Shown here piece by piece: positions 48,501-61,900 of a DNA stretch of 64,000 nt (within the stretch, counting starts at the first letter, position 1; the number at the start of each line of letters is the position of its first letter). The DNA is taken from positions 186,001 through 250,000 of the forward strand of contig WNNJ02001453.1 of the NCBI GenBank assembly GCA_012934845.2, given 5' to 3'. Under the pieces are notes generated by a model. The model saw only the letters and a list, made by a program, of their open reading frames with translations. It searched no databases and had not been told where the DNA came from. The stretch comes from Pomphorhynchus laevis. Taxonomy: Eukaryota > Acanthocephala > Palaeacanthocephala > Echinorhynchida > Pomphorhynchidae. The position numbers and the translations under genes are program-made.

Positions 48501-51500
48501 ACCTTGCTGTGACTATCTTTATTGGCTTTTCTGCTGCTTTTGACCGCATATTTATTCCCTTTATTATTTCCTCTCTCATGTCCCTCGAGTAGCCTGTGAA
48601 AATTGTTAATAGGGTATAGATTTTGCTGTACACCAAGCGGTTCTATTATGAAGACGACCCTGATGCACGTCAGTTCTACCCTATTACAGGTGTGCCTCAA
48701 GGTTCCCCACTTTCTCTTATATTATATCTTGCTGCCTCCATTGTTCTCTTTAAAGCTTCTAAACGAGATCATCATCTCGCGGTATATGCTGCTGATACCA
48801 CATCCATGTTTTTTGGATGCATTGCAAAGATGTAGTCTCCGACATCAGCCGTTTCTTTTCAAGATTAAAAGATCAGTTACCCACATCCAACGTTTTTTAA
48901 ACCACGAAATCGCAGGTGGCAGCCTTTAATGGTGATCCTGCCGCCAACAAGAAGCTTAAGAGACCAGCCCTCTCTGCACTCTCCTCCATTTTGTAGCCTT
49001 TAACCATTCCCCATCTACACGAGCCGTGTAAAATATCTAGGGTTAACAGTTACGGGGAATTGGTCGGCGAAAGCTGACCTGAATAGACTTAAACGTATTC
49101 TAAAAAGAGCTAGGTAGGCTCTGAAAAGGGCCCAGCATATGTCACTGAATAGAAAAACTCAAGTACGCCTTTGGGGTACTTGGGTATCTCGGGATTAGTC
49201 TTCTTCTCTAGAGGAAGTCCCCAGAGCAAATACTAAGGTTTCTTAAGCTCCTTATCTAGATATTACCAACCATAGTCTGCCTTGACTGGACTCTTAGAGG
49301 GTCAGAGACCCTGAATGGTTCAGGCCAAAGGCGGCGCGCTAGTGCGGCTGGGGAGCTCAAATCTCACTGGACCATAGGCCGTGTTAGAAGAAGTTACAAT
49401 AAGTTATTGAAGATACTGTGGATGTTGATTTATAATCAACTTAATTGGTTATATCTAACGGTTGTGTATATTATATTAAGAAATTCTTTATTTATTTGTG
49501 CATAACCAGTTTTTATAGCAATTTTGAAATGAATGTTTTTCCTGATAATAACAGATGTTACCGAAAATTCGATTTTTTAATAAATATCACTTTTCACTTT
49601 CTCCTAATTATACAATATCTAAAGAATGAGTTTATACAATCAATTTATAATTTAAATGTTTCTGTAAGTATTTTTATTTGACTCCTGGCTATAATTTGTA
49701 AAAAACAATTGTTGTTTCAGTATTTCCAACTTAAAGATTTCTACATTTAAAATTCAATTAATACATAATTAATTCTCTATTTAATTTAAAGAATTTCTGC
49801 ATTTATCAGTCAAATAAGCTCATATATTAATTAATTAATCAATTAATTAATCTAATGATCAACTAATGATTTCATATGTGAAAAACTTACACGTAATAAA
49901 TAAATAAATTAATTAATTAATCATATAATTAATCTAATGATTTCATATGTGAAAAACTTACACGTAATTTATGATTTCTGTTTGATGTTCTTCTAATACA
50001 ATGTCTTTGTTCGCGTTTGCGTAAAATCATCAGTGATGCACAGTCATTCGTTCTTGATCTGCTGGTTGTTATGAAGTGAAAAGTTAAGCATAATTGAAAA
50101 ATAACCTTTTAGTTTTATAGATAGGCTTAGAAACAGAAAACTGAGAATTTGCAAGAATCAAAGAATTAGAGCTTTTCGAGATATTTTCATCTCTCCTTTC
50201 GTACATGAGCCTGACGGTGTTCAAAAAGTCCCGAGTTTGATAATTATACTTTTCTAAATGGTTATAATAATATAAATACTGCTTAAACGCACAATTGAAA
50301 AGGGCTGCACGAACAGCCGCGATATTTAAATAAAATTTAAGAGTTTTAATTCTCGGGTAATGGTTGGCTAAAAAAACATTTTTTTGACCCGAATGCAATA
50401 TTATTAAATAAATAAAGATTAATAAAAGATGTATATATGTATAATATATGTATTATATCAATATACATTAATATAATGTATCAAGTAGCATAACCAATAA
50501 AACTTTCTTGGTGAAATGTGGCTTCAATTTCACAAATAAAATTTTAAATGCGATGACAGTGTGTTCAAAACATTCGTTAATTTTTATTCGCAATAAAAAT
50601 TAATATTCGTGTGTTTCAATATTTTTTAAAACAGAATTATTTATTGTCATTCAATTTAAATTATTTTAAGAATTTCATCTAAATGAAATAATTTCAACTT
50701 TCTGAAATAAAATACTTTTGTGGCAAAATTAAAGATTGATTTAATATCGAATGCTATAAAAACGTGATTTTTCTGATTAAAATCATAAAACCATAAAAGA
50801 GTATTAGTTATTCGGCATTTTTATTTAAGATTTTATCGATTGTAGTAATCTAAAATAATATTCCAATAACATTCAAATTTACAGTTAAAAACGAATGATT
50901 TTGCAATGTATGCAGTCAGGTGTTTATGACTGCTTTTATTTAAATTTCCCCTTTTTATTTTTTTTTCACATAAGATTTATTAATCAACTCAATGTGAAAC
51001 AGCAATAATTAATGAGTTATTAAAGATTACGAAATATGTTATCCATTCAAATTTTAAAATAGCATTTAAATTTCATGCCTCCCGTTGCCTATAGCATTAA
51101 AAACGAGGATATATAATTGTTTGGGTCATAAAAGTCTTGATGACACTATTAACAGTAGTATATGATATTGGTAGTGTGTATAATGAAAATAGGCTATTGA
51201 TATACTATACAATACGTTCAACTAAGATAATTATTTTTACAGTGTGCATATTTTATTCTAAAATAATTAATATTTATAGAATTAATAAACAAATTTGAAC
51301 AATAAATGACAGATTTCAAATTTACAATAAAATTTTTCTCTCTGTAATAAGAAAAAATATAAAATATATAAAAATTAATTTTTAATGAAATAATAATTTA
51401 ATTTAGTGATATTTATTAATCACTTAAACTTTCGGTATAGGCAAAATACCAAAATAAAAATTTTACATATAACATATATAGCAAAATAGTGTGCAATCAT

Positions 51501-54500
51501 AAAAATGGGCGAGTTTCAATGAGCATTAAATCAATGTGAATTTGTTAGTGTATACATTTAGGTCAGTGACATCAATGAAAGTTTCGGGACACTAGAGATT
51601 GTAGTAAGGCTGCACATGATTTCGATCAACTCTTCAACGGCACCAAGTACTAGCTTAGTGAACCTGTATTGCCATACAGCAAAATTTTGAATGATAATCG
51701 TGTGATGATGGTCTCTCTTGTCGTAACGTGGATTGCGCGAATTTGATTGAGTATACACCTATGTAAAATAAATGTCCGGTCCAAACACCGACTTTTAGAT
51801 TTTATTAATATCAAATACTATTATAGACTGCTGTATGACAAAGATTCGTCGATTTCTATATGAAAAGTGAGCGCGGTTTTAGATGCGAGAGCGTACTACT
51901 GCCGAAAATCATTTGATAGACACCCAAATTACTCTCTTTACATATATCAATTGACATATGTCTATAAGGATAAAGTTTGTAGAAGATATATCATCCCAAG
52001 AAGCTGTTTACCAAATTAGATCATCGGAAGCAACATTATTTTGAATAACCTTAAAGCACCGCTAAAAGAGAGAGATCCGAGATTTGGAATCCTAGACGTC
52101 GCAATTGCAATCTTGAAGGATTTTCGTTTCATGTATGTTGAGAAAGACCATCTCGATGACAAAGTATCCCCAAATAATTAAGGACAAATCATTTGTCATT
52201 AATTGTAATTAAGGACAAATTCAATAGAGCATCAGACTGTCACCACGGTATAACGTACCTTTACAAGATTTAATGACTTTAGTTTCATTTATTCTAAAAG
52301 GATGGCATGACAATAACGATTTAGAGAGTTGTTTACCAATTGAGTACCTTCTATTACGAGAGTGAAACACAATTGAGTGGTTATAAAAAATGGGTATAAA
52401 CGAGGATATACAATTGAGTGGATTCGCTAATCGAGATTAGTACTTAAAGTTGATGCTATTAGATTTAGGAAATTTCTTGAGATGCATAATAAGGACAAAA
52501 ATTTATACAATAACATGTCTCGGTTGGCTGAATCGAAGGCGTTGCTGAAGTCGATGAAAATCGCGAAAAGTAATTGGGAGTGAGTTATTCAACAAGTGGG
52601 ATACGATAATTGGTTTTAAGAAGGTAAAATCTTTAAACGAGCACGTTCAGCAATTTTAGCTTTTATTCTCATATAAGCGTAAACAAGCATTCGGTAACCA
52701 GATGTTGCCCTACAGTACAACGGACGAAGGCTTGTGTATTCGTTTTGTACTGACATGCAATATCGGGAGTCCTTCAGTAGAATTTAGAGCTGCTAAATTG
52801 GTGTTTTCGATATCTGATTTTGATTTGCCACAAGTTGATAATAGAATACTTCTACTACATGAACTATCATCTGTATCGCAATTGTCAAATTGGGTACGAT
52901 CATTATTTAGTTTCGGCGAATCGAAGACAATCTATAATTCTGCAGTAGAGTGGACTAGGTTTAATGTGGGAACGTATCCACTAACTGGGTGGATGGTGCA
53001 TGAGATCAGTTTTTTACTTTCGTACTGAGGACGATTTTTTATTGAAACATATTCTCATATTGCGAACCTTTATGTGTAAACAGAACGTTAATACAGATTG
53101 TCATGCTATGACATTTCGACAACAAACACATTCCATCAACAATCGGTGTTAGTAATATAAATGTTAATATTGATGACCTCGTTGTTCAAATTCAAATTAA
53201 TTTGAACATTTATTAATTTTTAAAAGCTGTTTTTGCTTAATCACAAAATTATTACATTTTATAAATTAGTCCGACCATTCAGGTCAAAACAAAATGAAAA
53301 TATAGCTCCCAATGTAATCAAGCACACCGATATATGCTTTAATAAACATTTAGCAGAAAAATTAAGCCACTCGGGGAAACTGAGATTAGCAGCTATTACC
53401 ATTCAACCTGAACGACGCCTACAATCCGCATAGATAGCCAAAATGTCCAAGTCAAAAATTTGGTATTTTACATTTATAGTAAAATGTTTCTAATAATTCG
53501 ACAAAATCGAAATTTCGTAATGATTACAGGCCTTCAATATTGTATATTAAAAGCCTACATGAAATTATGCTGGTAGATAACGGCAAAGGAGTTTTTTAAT
53601 TAAGCCAGAACCTGAATCTCATGATTCTTTAGAATCAATAGTAGTTGTTGGATCATGCGTGATAACATAATTAAGGGTTCAGTGTGTTATGATTGAATAA
53701 CAATTGAGTACACAATTGAGTAAAAAATTCAGAAGCTGCTGGCGCTTATACATGGATGGAATAAAAAAATAATGAATTATTAAAGTAAAAAACAATGGGG
53801 ATAATATGATGATTGAACTTTTATATTTTAAAGATTAATTATATTTCTAGATTGTTGAATAAAATCTGTAACGGTTTCTGTTTAAAACACGGTGTTTTGT
53901 ACATCAGTAATTACTGATGCGGAAAAACGTTTGAGCGCCTTACTCTACTGTTATGGATTCCGAAAAATTGTGAGAGGTTTGCTAAACACTTTTAATGTAA
54001 CTGCTTCCGAAGAACGGTGTGAGATTATCTTTCTAGCATTGACATATTCGGGGTTATAAAGATCGGATATTGCATTTTTTCCGTTACATGGTTGCAGCAA
54101 CTTTGAAGGCAGTATGCCGATGAACAAGTTAAATATTCTCATTAATTCTATATTTTATAAAGCTGTTTTTACTTGATCATAAAATAATTAATTTTATAAA
54201 TTAATCGGGCCTTCAGGTCAGGACAAGATGAGAATATGGCTCTCAAAGTGATCAAGCTTTCCATCCTTGTCCTAAAAGATATACGAAATTTTTGCAAATA
54301 TTTAATGTACGCATTTTTATTAAATTATATTTTAATATAATTTTATATTATATTAAAATATTATTATGCTGAAAATAATTGTAGTATTCATCGAATAATA
54401 ATTAAATAAATTATTAAATTCGATAATTTAATAATTATTGAATTTAAAGATGTATCAAATTTATTTTTAAGGATTTTCAAAATCGTTAAAATAAAATGGA

Positions 54501-55893
54501 TAAAAACGTGTTTATCTGCACTTACCGTGATTTTTAAATATGCCTTGAATATCCATAAACTAAATATGCTTGCAATTCAATAAACTCAATATTAAAAAAG
54601 TAATTACCTCATTTCCTGATATATATGGATTGTTTTCTAACAGTTCTAAAAGAATCATGCTTCTACTGTATGGAAATTTCACTGGACCCTTGTTTTCTTT
54701 AATTCGGTTATCGAAGGAAACACTAAAGGAAAATCATAACACCAACTTACAAAGTTGAATGTGATCACTTTACCTTGTTTGAGTAGAATTAGAAACTAAT
54801 TGCTTAGGCCTCACATTTTCTAGACAAATATATATATCGAAATGCAATTATAATTTACTGAATATGTATATAATTATATATAATTATATATTATATATAA
54901 TATAAATTATATAATGATAGATAAGTAATGACAAAGTCGAAGCGTCAAAATATATTTACTTACATTTTGTCGGTTTCACTTATTGTCAGTTAATGATCAA
55001 GATATAAAATATATTGAATCATAAAACGATAATATTCAGTGTGAGCCAGAAATAATTTTAAAAGTTTTTAATTTCCAGGACAACTATACCTGATACAGTT
55101 GTCGTTTAATATATGTCGAAATGCAATTATAATTTACTAAATATATATAATTATATATAATTATATATTATATATAATATATAATATATATTATATTATA
55201 TAATGGTAGATAAGTAATGACACAGTTAATGGTATAAGAGCTTGAATCAGTTTCACAATTTACCATAAACATACTTAACATTAAAATTTGTGTTTGATGC
55301 AGCTTTAAATTCATATTTGTGCTTATGTAATTGATACAGTTGTCGTTTTACTATACCTAATAGTTCCTGGAAATTAAAAATTTAAATAATTTTCAAAGTA
55401 ATTTTCAAAGTAATAATTTTCACATATGTCATCTTCGGATGATAAATGTAAGTTTTTAATTGTTACTTCGCGCATATTATTTTCGACAAGTAACATGGAT
55501 TTATAAATATTAATAACGAAAAGTAAAATGAATAAAAGAAATACTATATTTCATATAGTATTTCATATAATATAATATATGATATATATATTATAAATAT
55601 ATATTATAAATATATAATATTATAAATATTTATATATATTATATATATTAAATATATTTATAATATATTTCATATGTTTTATGAACTATATGAAACCAAA
55701 CTATATCAATAGAAACCAAACTCATATTGGGTTTTGGTTCTATATACTTCACTGAAAGCTAAGTGCATGTATTTGAATGAATTTAACACGATCTTATGTA
55801 GCCTGCTTTTTAAAAAATTAACATCTAATTAACTGTAGATAGTTCATTTGCAAAATCGAAATACGAGTAATAAAGATAATAGCGATATATATC

Positions 55894-55951
<58 letters not shown>

Positions 55952-58900
55952 GTTAGGTAGAAGCAGTTGGTCTAGATCCATAGAAAATTCCAATATATAT
56001 TATGGTTGTATTTGAAATAGACAACGAGATAGTATACTTACTTTTATTGTAACGTTTCAATCCTTGTTTAAGGGATCTTTTTCAACAAGGATTGAAACGT
56101 TACAATAAAAGTAAGTATACTATCTCGTTGTCTATTTCAAATACAACCATATATATATATATATATATGTTTAATGAGGCTAGGCTTATTCTACCACGTT
56201 AGCAAATTCTCAAAAATGCCTATTTGAAATATCACAAGACAGCCGAAACGACTGATGGTAGTTCACCCTACTGATGAGTGCTGCCGGCTACCATCAGCTC
56301 GTCTAGGAGTGATAATGAAGTCTGCTCTACTTGTAATCGAACTCCGATTTTTGGCAACATATACAATTATGAAACTGAAACTTATTAGCTCCCGGAGCAC
56401 AGTTTAATACAATCGCATTAAAAAATTATAAAAATGTATCCTCCAAAAGATCCTGTGAGAAAGCAAGCAACAACAGCAAGTAAATTTCCTGCCGAATAAA
56501 ATTAGGATTGTCCGGAAAGCACATGGTTAGTTTAAAGAGGCTATGCCCATGCTACCACGTTAGCAAATTCTCGGAAATGTTTATTTATTATATCACAAGG
56601 CAACCGAAACGACTGATGGTAGTTCACCCTACTGATGAGTGCTGCCGGCTAGCATCAGCTCGTCTAGGAGTGATATGGAAGTCTGCCTTGTGAAAAGTCA
56701 TTTTCCCTTTTTATTTTTGATGTTCGTTAAGCGTTCGATCCGCACTGTCTTGAAAACATTTGTAGATGTTTGAAAACACTAGAAAAACACTCGTAGACTG
56801 TCATGAATGTAAGTGTTTACACTTTGTACATATGTTTCATTTTTTCAACATACGATGTTGATGTCAACTGTCGTTTTGTCTCATTATCGTGATCTACTTT
56901 AAACCACACAACAATTTTTCCGCCCTGGCCCGCTGCACGAACGACTACTTCATTACTACTACGCAAGTATATTAATGCTCGTCGTTTATCTTTGTTCATG
57001 TTGATCAGGACAAATAGACAATTCGGCCGCATACTGAGGTAGCGTTCGAACATAGGGTCCGAAATGAGAGCTGCATGAATGACGAATTTGTCAGGTTCAG
57101 TTGTTTGTATCATCTTCGATGTAATATGCTTCAAATCACGTATTAGATCCATACGGCTGAATTCACATTGAGATGGAATAAATGACAATCCCATCGCTAA
57201 TGCTTCGCTTTGTTCTTTTGTTAGTTCAGTGCTAGATATATTCACTACCATATCAGTTTTGATCTCGCTATGACGTTGGCACCTTTGGTGATGTTGAATA
57301 CATCTGCACCGTCTTGGTCTCATAGACTGTATTTCATTCACATGAACTTGACGACCAGTAAGCGATCTTAGTTCGTTGCATTTTTTCCTGATCAACTTTG
57401 AGTGATAGCGTTCGTTGATGTTCGCGTTTAAGTTTGCGAATGCGACTCGATAAAATTCTCGTATCACGCTGATGCATTCGACTTCGGCACGCCTGAGTGC
57501 CGAATTCGAATATATATAATATATATTATATATATATATATATATTATATATTATATTACATATATTATATAGTCTAATATATAATAGGGTAGCAATAAA
57601 GTTACTAGAGATTGATTTATTCATATCATTGAATTTCCGTAGGATGTCATCTGTACTTGTCAAATGAGACGCTGTATTCACCAGAGCCGGATGATTTTTT
57701 GGTGTAGATATTTGGCCAATTTATAACTTACAGTACCACAATTACGGATAATAAAACGTGGTGGGCAAGGAATTAAGTTTTGTGTATTTTTGGTTAAAAA
57801 AATATATTGCTTGGATTAAATTCGTTATATCTATTAAATCCGTTACAATCCGTTATATTTACATGCAAACAGCGACCAAAGTAGCACAGTAAAGAGAGCG
57901 GTCATATTTAATGAAGCGTTACGAATGAGGAGAATCTGTTCCGACGACTACCAGTTTGAGAACAACCTTTTTATCATTGAAAAAATACTGATATCTAGAG
58001 GATATACTAACAGATCTATATACAGAGAGTTTTCCAAGATAAGACGACGACCAAGGGAACGATGGCTACAGATGGCATCTCCAACCGAAAAGGTATATGT
58101 AACACAACCTTATCATAATGGAATAAAGACCATAAATAGAGATATCAAAAAAGCATATAAACTTGTCTGCTCTAGATATAACATCAAAGGCATTGAACCT
58201 TGTATTTGCTTCCAATCTACAAATAAGATTTCTACGCATTTAGTTAAATCAAAATTTGATTCAAACATAATAAAAATTATTCGCGTAAACCAGGTGTCTG
58301 CAAGAGCTATAAACGATCAAGATGCAAAACCTGCGAATGTATCGTCAAATCAGATACAATATTAAGTTCATCTACAAATCTAAAATATCCTATTAAAGGA
58401 AATAACTGTTGCACGACTAAAAACATTATATATGTAGGCAGGTGTAAAGAATGTAACCTGCAATATATAGGAGAGTCAAAGAGATCCCTTAGTGAAAGGC
58501 TAAACAACAGAAGGGCAGACATCAAATCATTACTTAATTCTAAAAACAACAATCCAGAAAATAATAAAAACTATAATACAGATGGAATTGTCACACATAT
58601 AGTGAAGCAACACAACGGAGATGAATCAATGATGGAATACATAGTAGTTGAAAATAATATACCATTAATTAAAGAATGGTTAATAAAAGAATCGAGGTGG
58701 CAAGGTCAATTAAGAACTTACAAATCATATGGTTTAAATAGCGGCACAATTTCTGAATGGTCAGAAAATGACTGATTTCTTACGCGGATTTTGTAGCACA
58801 TACGAAGCTCTGTAATTGTAGATTTGTGACAGAATTTTTTGAAAAAGCGTGTGAAACGCGAAACTAGTAAAATAACGTTGTAAATTGTTGTCATCTTTTA

Positions 58901-61900
58901 ACCACCAGTTTATTGAAAAAAATTTGGAATATATAAACGAATCATGGGTGATCCTGGAAGACAGTTTAGCATACAACAAGAACTATATATATAGCAAGCA
59001 AATAGGAAAAAACAAATAAAGGACGATTAAGAACGCGGACCATGTAAATCCGAATCGTGCTTAAGCCACGATGTAAATGTTGTGAAGGCATGCTGTCCAC
59101 CTCTAAATTTACTAGTAACTACACTGATACAAATCAAGTTAATGATAAGTACACTGGTACAAGTTAAAGATCATTTAACTCGTAAAGGAATATTATAGTG
59201 TATCTAACAAGCTGTTGTTCTTACGAGGCACAGTATATAGGGGAGACTGCGAGATCGTTAAATATTAGGCTGATCAATAGAATGAGCGAAATAAAACATA
59301 AAAAAGAACGGACGCATCAGTGAATCTCGTTTTGGATATGCAACATTACTTCAAATATACAATAATAGAAGAACTTCCTGATTAGCGCAGGAAAGGTAGA
59401 TAAGTGTATTGAGTTGGTCAACGGACTACTCATATGACACAACTAATAAATCAGTGTCACATTTTCAAATGGCAAGATTTGAGTTGACACAACAATAAAC
59501 GTTTTGTTGTTTAATGATTTTGTCCTGTTCTAGATTTGAGAAAGGCGGAAGCCGAAACGTTAAATTAAATATTTTTGATATTGTTCAACAACAATATGCA
59601 ATAGCAAAACAAGGGTAATGTATAAAAGCTAAAACACTGTGTACGTGCTTAAACGCCGGATATGTAGAAGCCAAGTTTGGTGAATCTTCCTGAGGATTAA
59701 ATAAAAAAAATAAAAACGTCAATGTCGAAAACATTGACGAATACAAGTTTAATTATTTAAACTTGTATTGTTGTTTTTGATAACAATTTTAATTAATATT
59801 AATAGTAAAACACGTTATTTTATAGATATCGAATTTTAAAATAATATTTTAAATATCGAATTTTCGATAGCCAACTGCTATCATCGTCAAGATAAAATTG
59901 CTTAATACAGATTTTGAATAAATGGATGTAAGCAAATGTAGCAGTCCACAACACAAAATACATATGTGATCACTAAGTAGGTACATAAAATGGAAAAGAT
60001 TAACAGCGAAAACTTCTGAGCTTTTGTTTAGATGTGCACTTTCTGTACCACTAATCTTGCTGAGGATTAAATAAAAAATGAACAATAAATGAGAATATCT
60101 CGAATTAAGATTAAAAATATATCAAGTGAAACTTCAGTTTCAGACACGCTGTTTAAAACGAAGAATATAGTTTCACGATTACCTTCAAGGAAGTAAATTT
60201 GAATATATATATGAAGAGGCACAATCATGAATTATGGCCGACAGCTCATCTCATAGCTGAGTTACAACGCTGTAGCACTACACGCCGATTTGAACCCTGA
60301 GAAATTTTCCAACTCACCTAAATCCACTCTTCTTCCCCTACAACGCATCGTCAACGCAGCTGTCCGAATTCTCCTCCGTCTTCGTCGTTTTGATCATACA
60401 TCCTACCATCTTGCTTCTCTCGATTTGCCTACAATTTATTGTCGTGTTCAAATTCGTCTTCTTATCGTTGCTTTCCGCCTTGTAACTTTTCATACCCCTT
60501 CATTTCTCAACCTTCCTTTTCTTGATAATTCTCGTCCTGTTTACTGTTCCTTGCGTTCCTGTAATTCCCTTCTTTTACATGTCCCAAACTACTCTACCTC
60601 CTTTGGACTCCGCTCCTTCCTGGTGGCTGCTCCTCTATCGTGGAATCATCTGCCCATTCATATACGCCAATCAACTTCCCTGCAGTGCTTCAAACGACAA
60701 ATCCGATCCCATTTTAACAATTTATCTGCTTGACTTTTTCATTTTTGTTTGTGGACTTGTAAGCGTACAGCTTGTACGCATTTGCCACATTAAATAAATT
60801 TGTATTATTATTAAAAATTATAAAAATTATTATATGACGACAGTACGCGGAATGTGGTTGAGTTTCATGAGTTGTTTGTAATATAAACGCTAAAGAGTGT
60901 GTATCTTGTAAGTAACTAAAGAACACTAGTAACCCTTAATAGATATAACAATTTATTTTTGCTATAAAACAACTGATTCCATATTAATTCTTTTATTTGT
61001 AAAAATATGAATCCCCAAAAAAGATCTCAGTAGGCGGTTTTATTGCGGAACAGCAAAGTTAGAAGGAAAAGAAAAATGTCACAATAGTTTTCCAAACATT
61101 TCGGCTTAAATTAGGCCTTCATAATTGTCTGTGCAAAACTACACATTTACAACACATTTTGGATAAAACACAAATTAAAAATACATTTATAAAAGGATTA
61201 ATGTAAAACATTGACATTTGGTAAAACATACGCTTTTAGATTTTTTGGGTGTTAACTCTCACACGTAATATTTAGTGTGCTTTTGTTAAAATCAGTTTAT
61301 CTTTTTTACTTTTGTTGCCACCATTTATGTATTCATCATTCAAGTATAGATGTCGGCTATAGTGTAGCTATAAGAATGATTTTTGTTCAGCTTCATATGT
61401 CTATAGTTGATCAATCCAAAAATCTTATCAAATTTTTCGGTCTTTGTTGGATTTAAAATTTGATTCTATTATGATATAATCTACATAATGGTCTGAATTT
61501 TATTTTATATTGTAGACATGTTTCTTTACTTTTAAATACTTTTAATTTTTAATCGGTGAGCAATTTAGACATCGTAATATGTTACACGAAAAATTTTCAG
61601 AATTCAAGGAAACCATGGTGCTTTGTAGAGGTCTTAATTATGAAAACACTAGACTGATTTTGTTTTATTGAACAACATCTATGTAACTATTTCTCTATCC
61701 GAAAAATCATCGTTTCCACAAGCGGAATATACGGCTCTTTGTATGTTTTTAAGAGCCGGATGGAAAGGCATAACCACTTTAAAGTTGTTAGTATCGTTGG
61801 CTAACACTTTCCGATACTTGAGTGTGTAACCTATCGAGAGTTTGTGCAGTTTTAGTAATTGGGAGTAAACTTGTCTATGACTATATCCCCTAGCTCTCGA

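Larger units (their letters stand above)
46560..49400 (+). mobile_element. R1/I/Jockey-type LINE with gag-like zinc knuckles, endonuclease and RT (LINE E)
   Basis: Order on the plus strand: ORF1-like protein with LPTHLDDGDIEIL (about 46975) and CCHC knuckles (47094-47351); start of an APE endonuclease, SLNILQWN and DADVTVLQET (about 47860-47955); RT with GFVEGRTVHSAIGEVQQF (about 48425), AVTIFIGFSAAFDRI (48506), TGVPQGSPLSL (48686) and YAADTTSMFF (48784). The two-ORF plan and sequence style fit the R1/I/Jockey group. Many stops and shifts break it; motif A has Gly for the first Asp, and YADD is disturbed. The 3' end near 49400 has no clear poly(A). Confidence 0.8.

Noticed and set aside
52702-53028. 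108-codon plus-strand frame
   Set aside because: The minus strand of the neighbouring DNA has a clear LINE RT motif, so this is probably a shadow of that element.
56240-56330. Hammerhead ribozyme at the CTACTGATGAGTG block
   Set aside because: No GAAA follows CUGAUGA at hairpin distance; the GAAAC lies before it. Kept only as a low-interest rearranged-relic idea.
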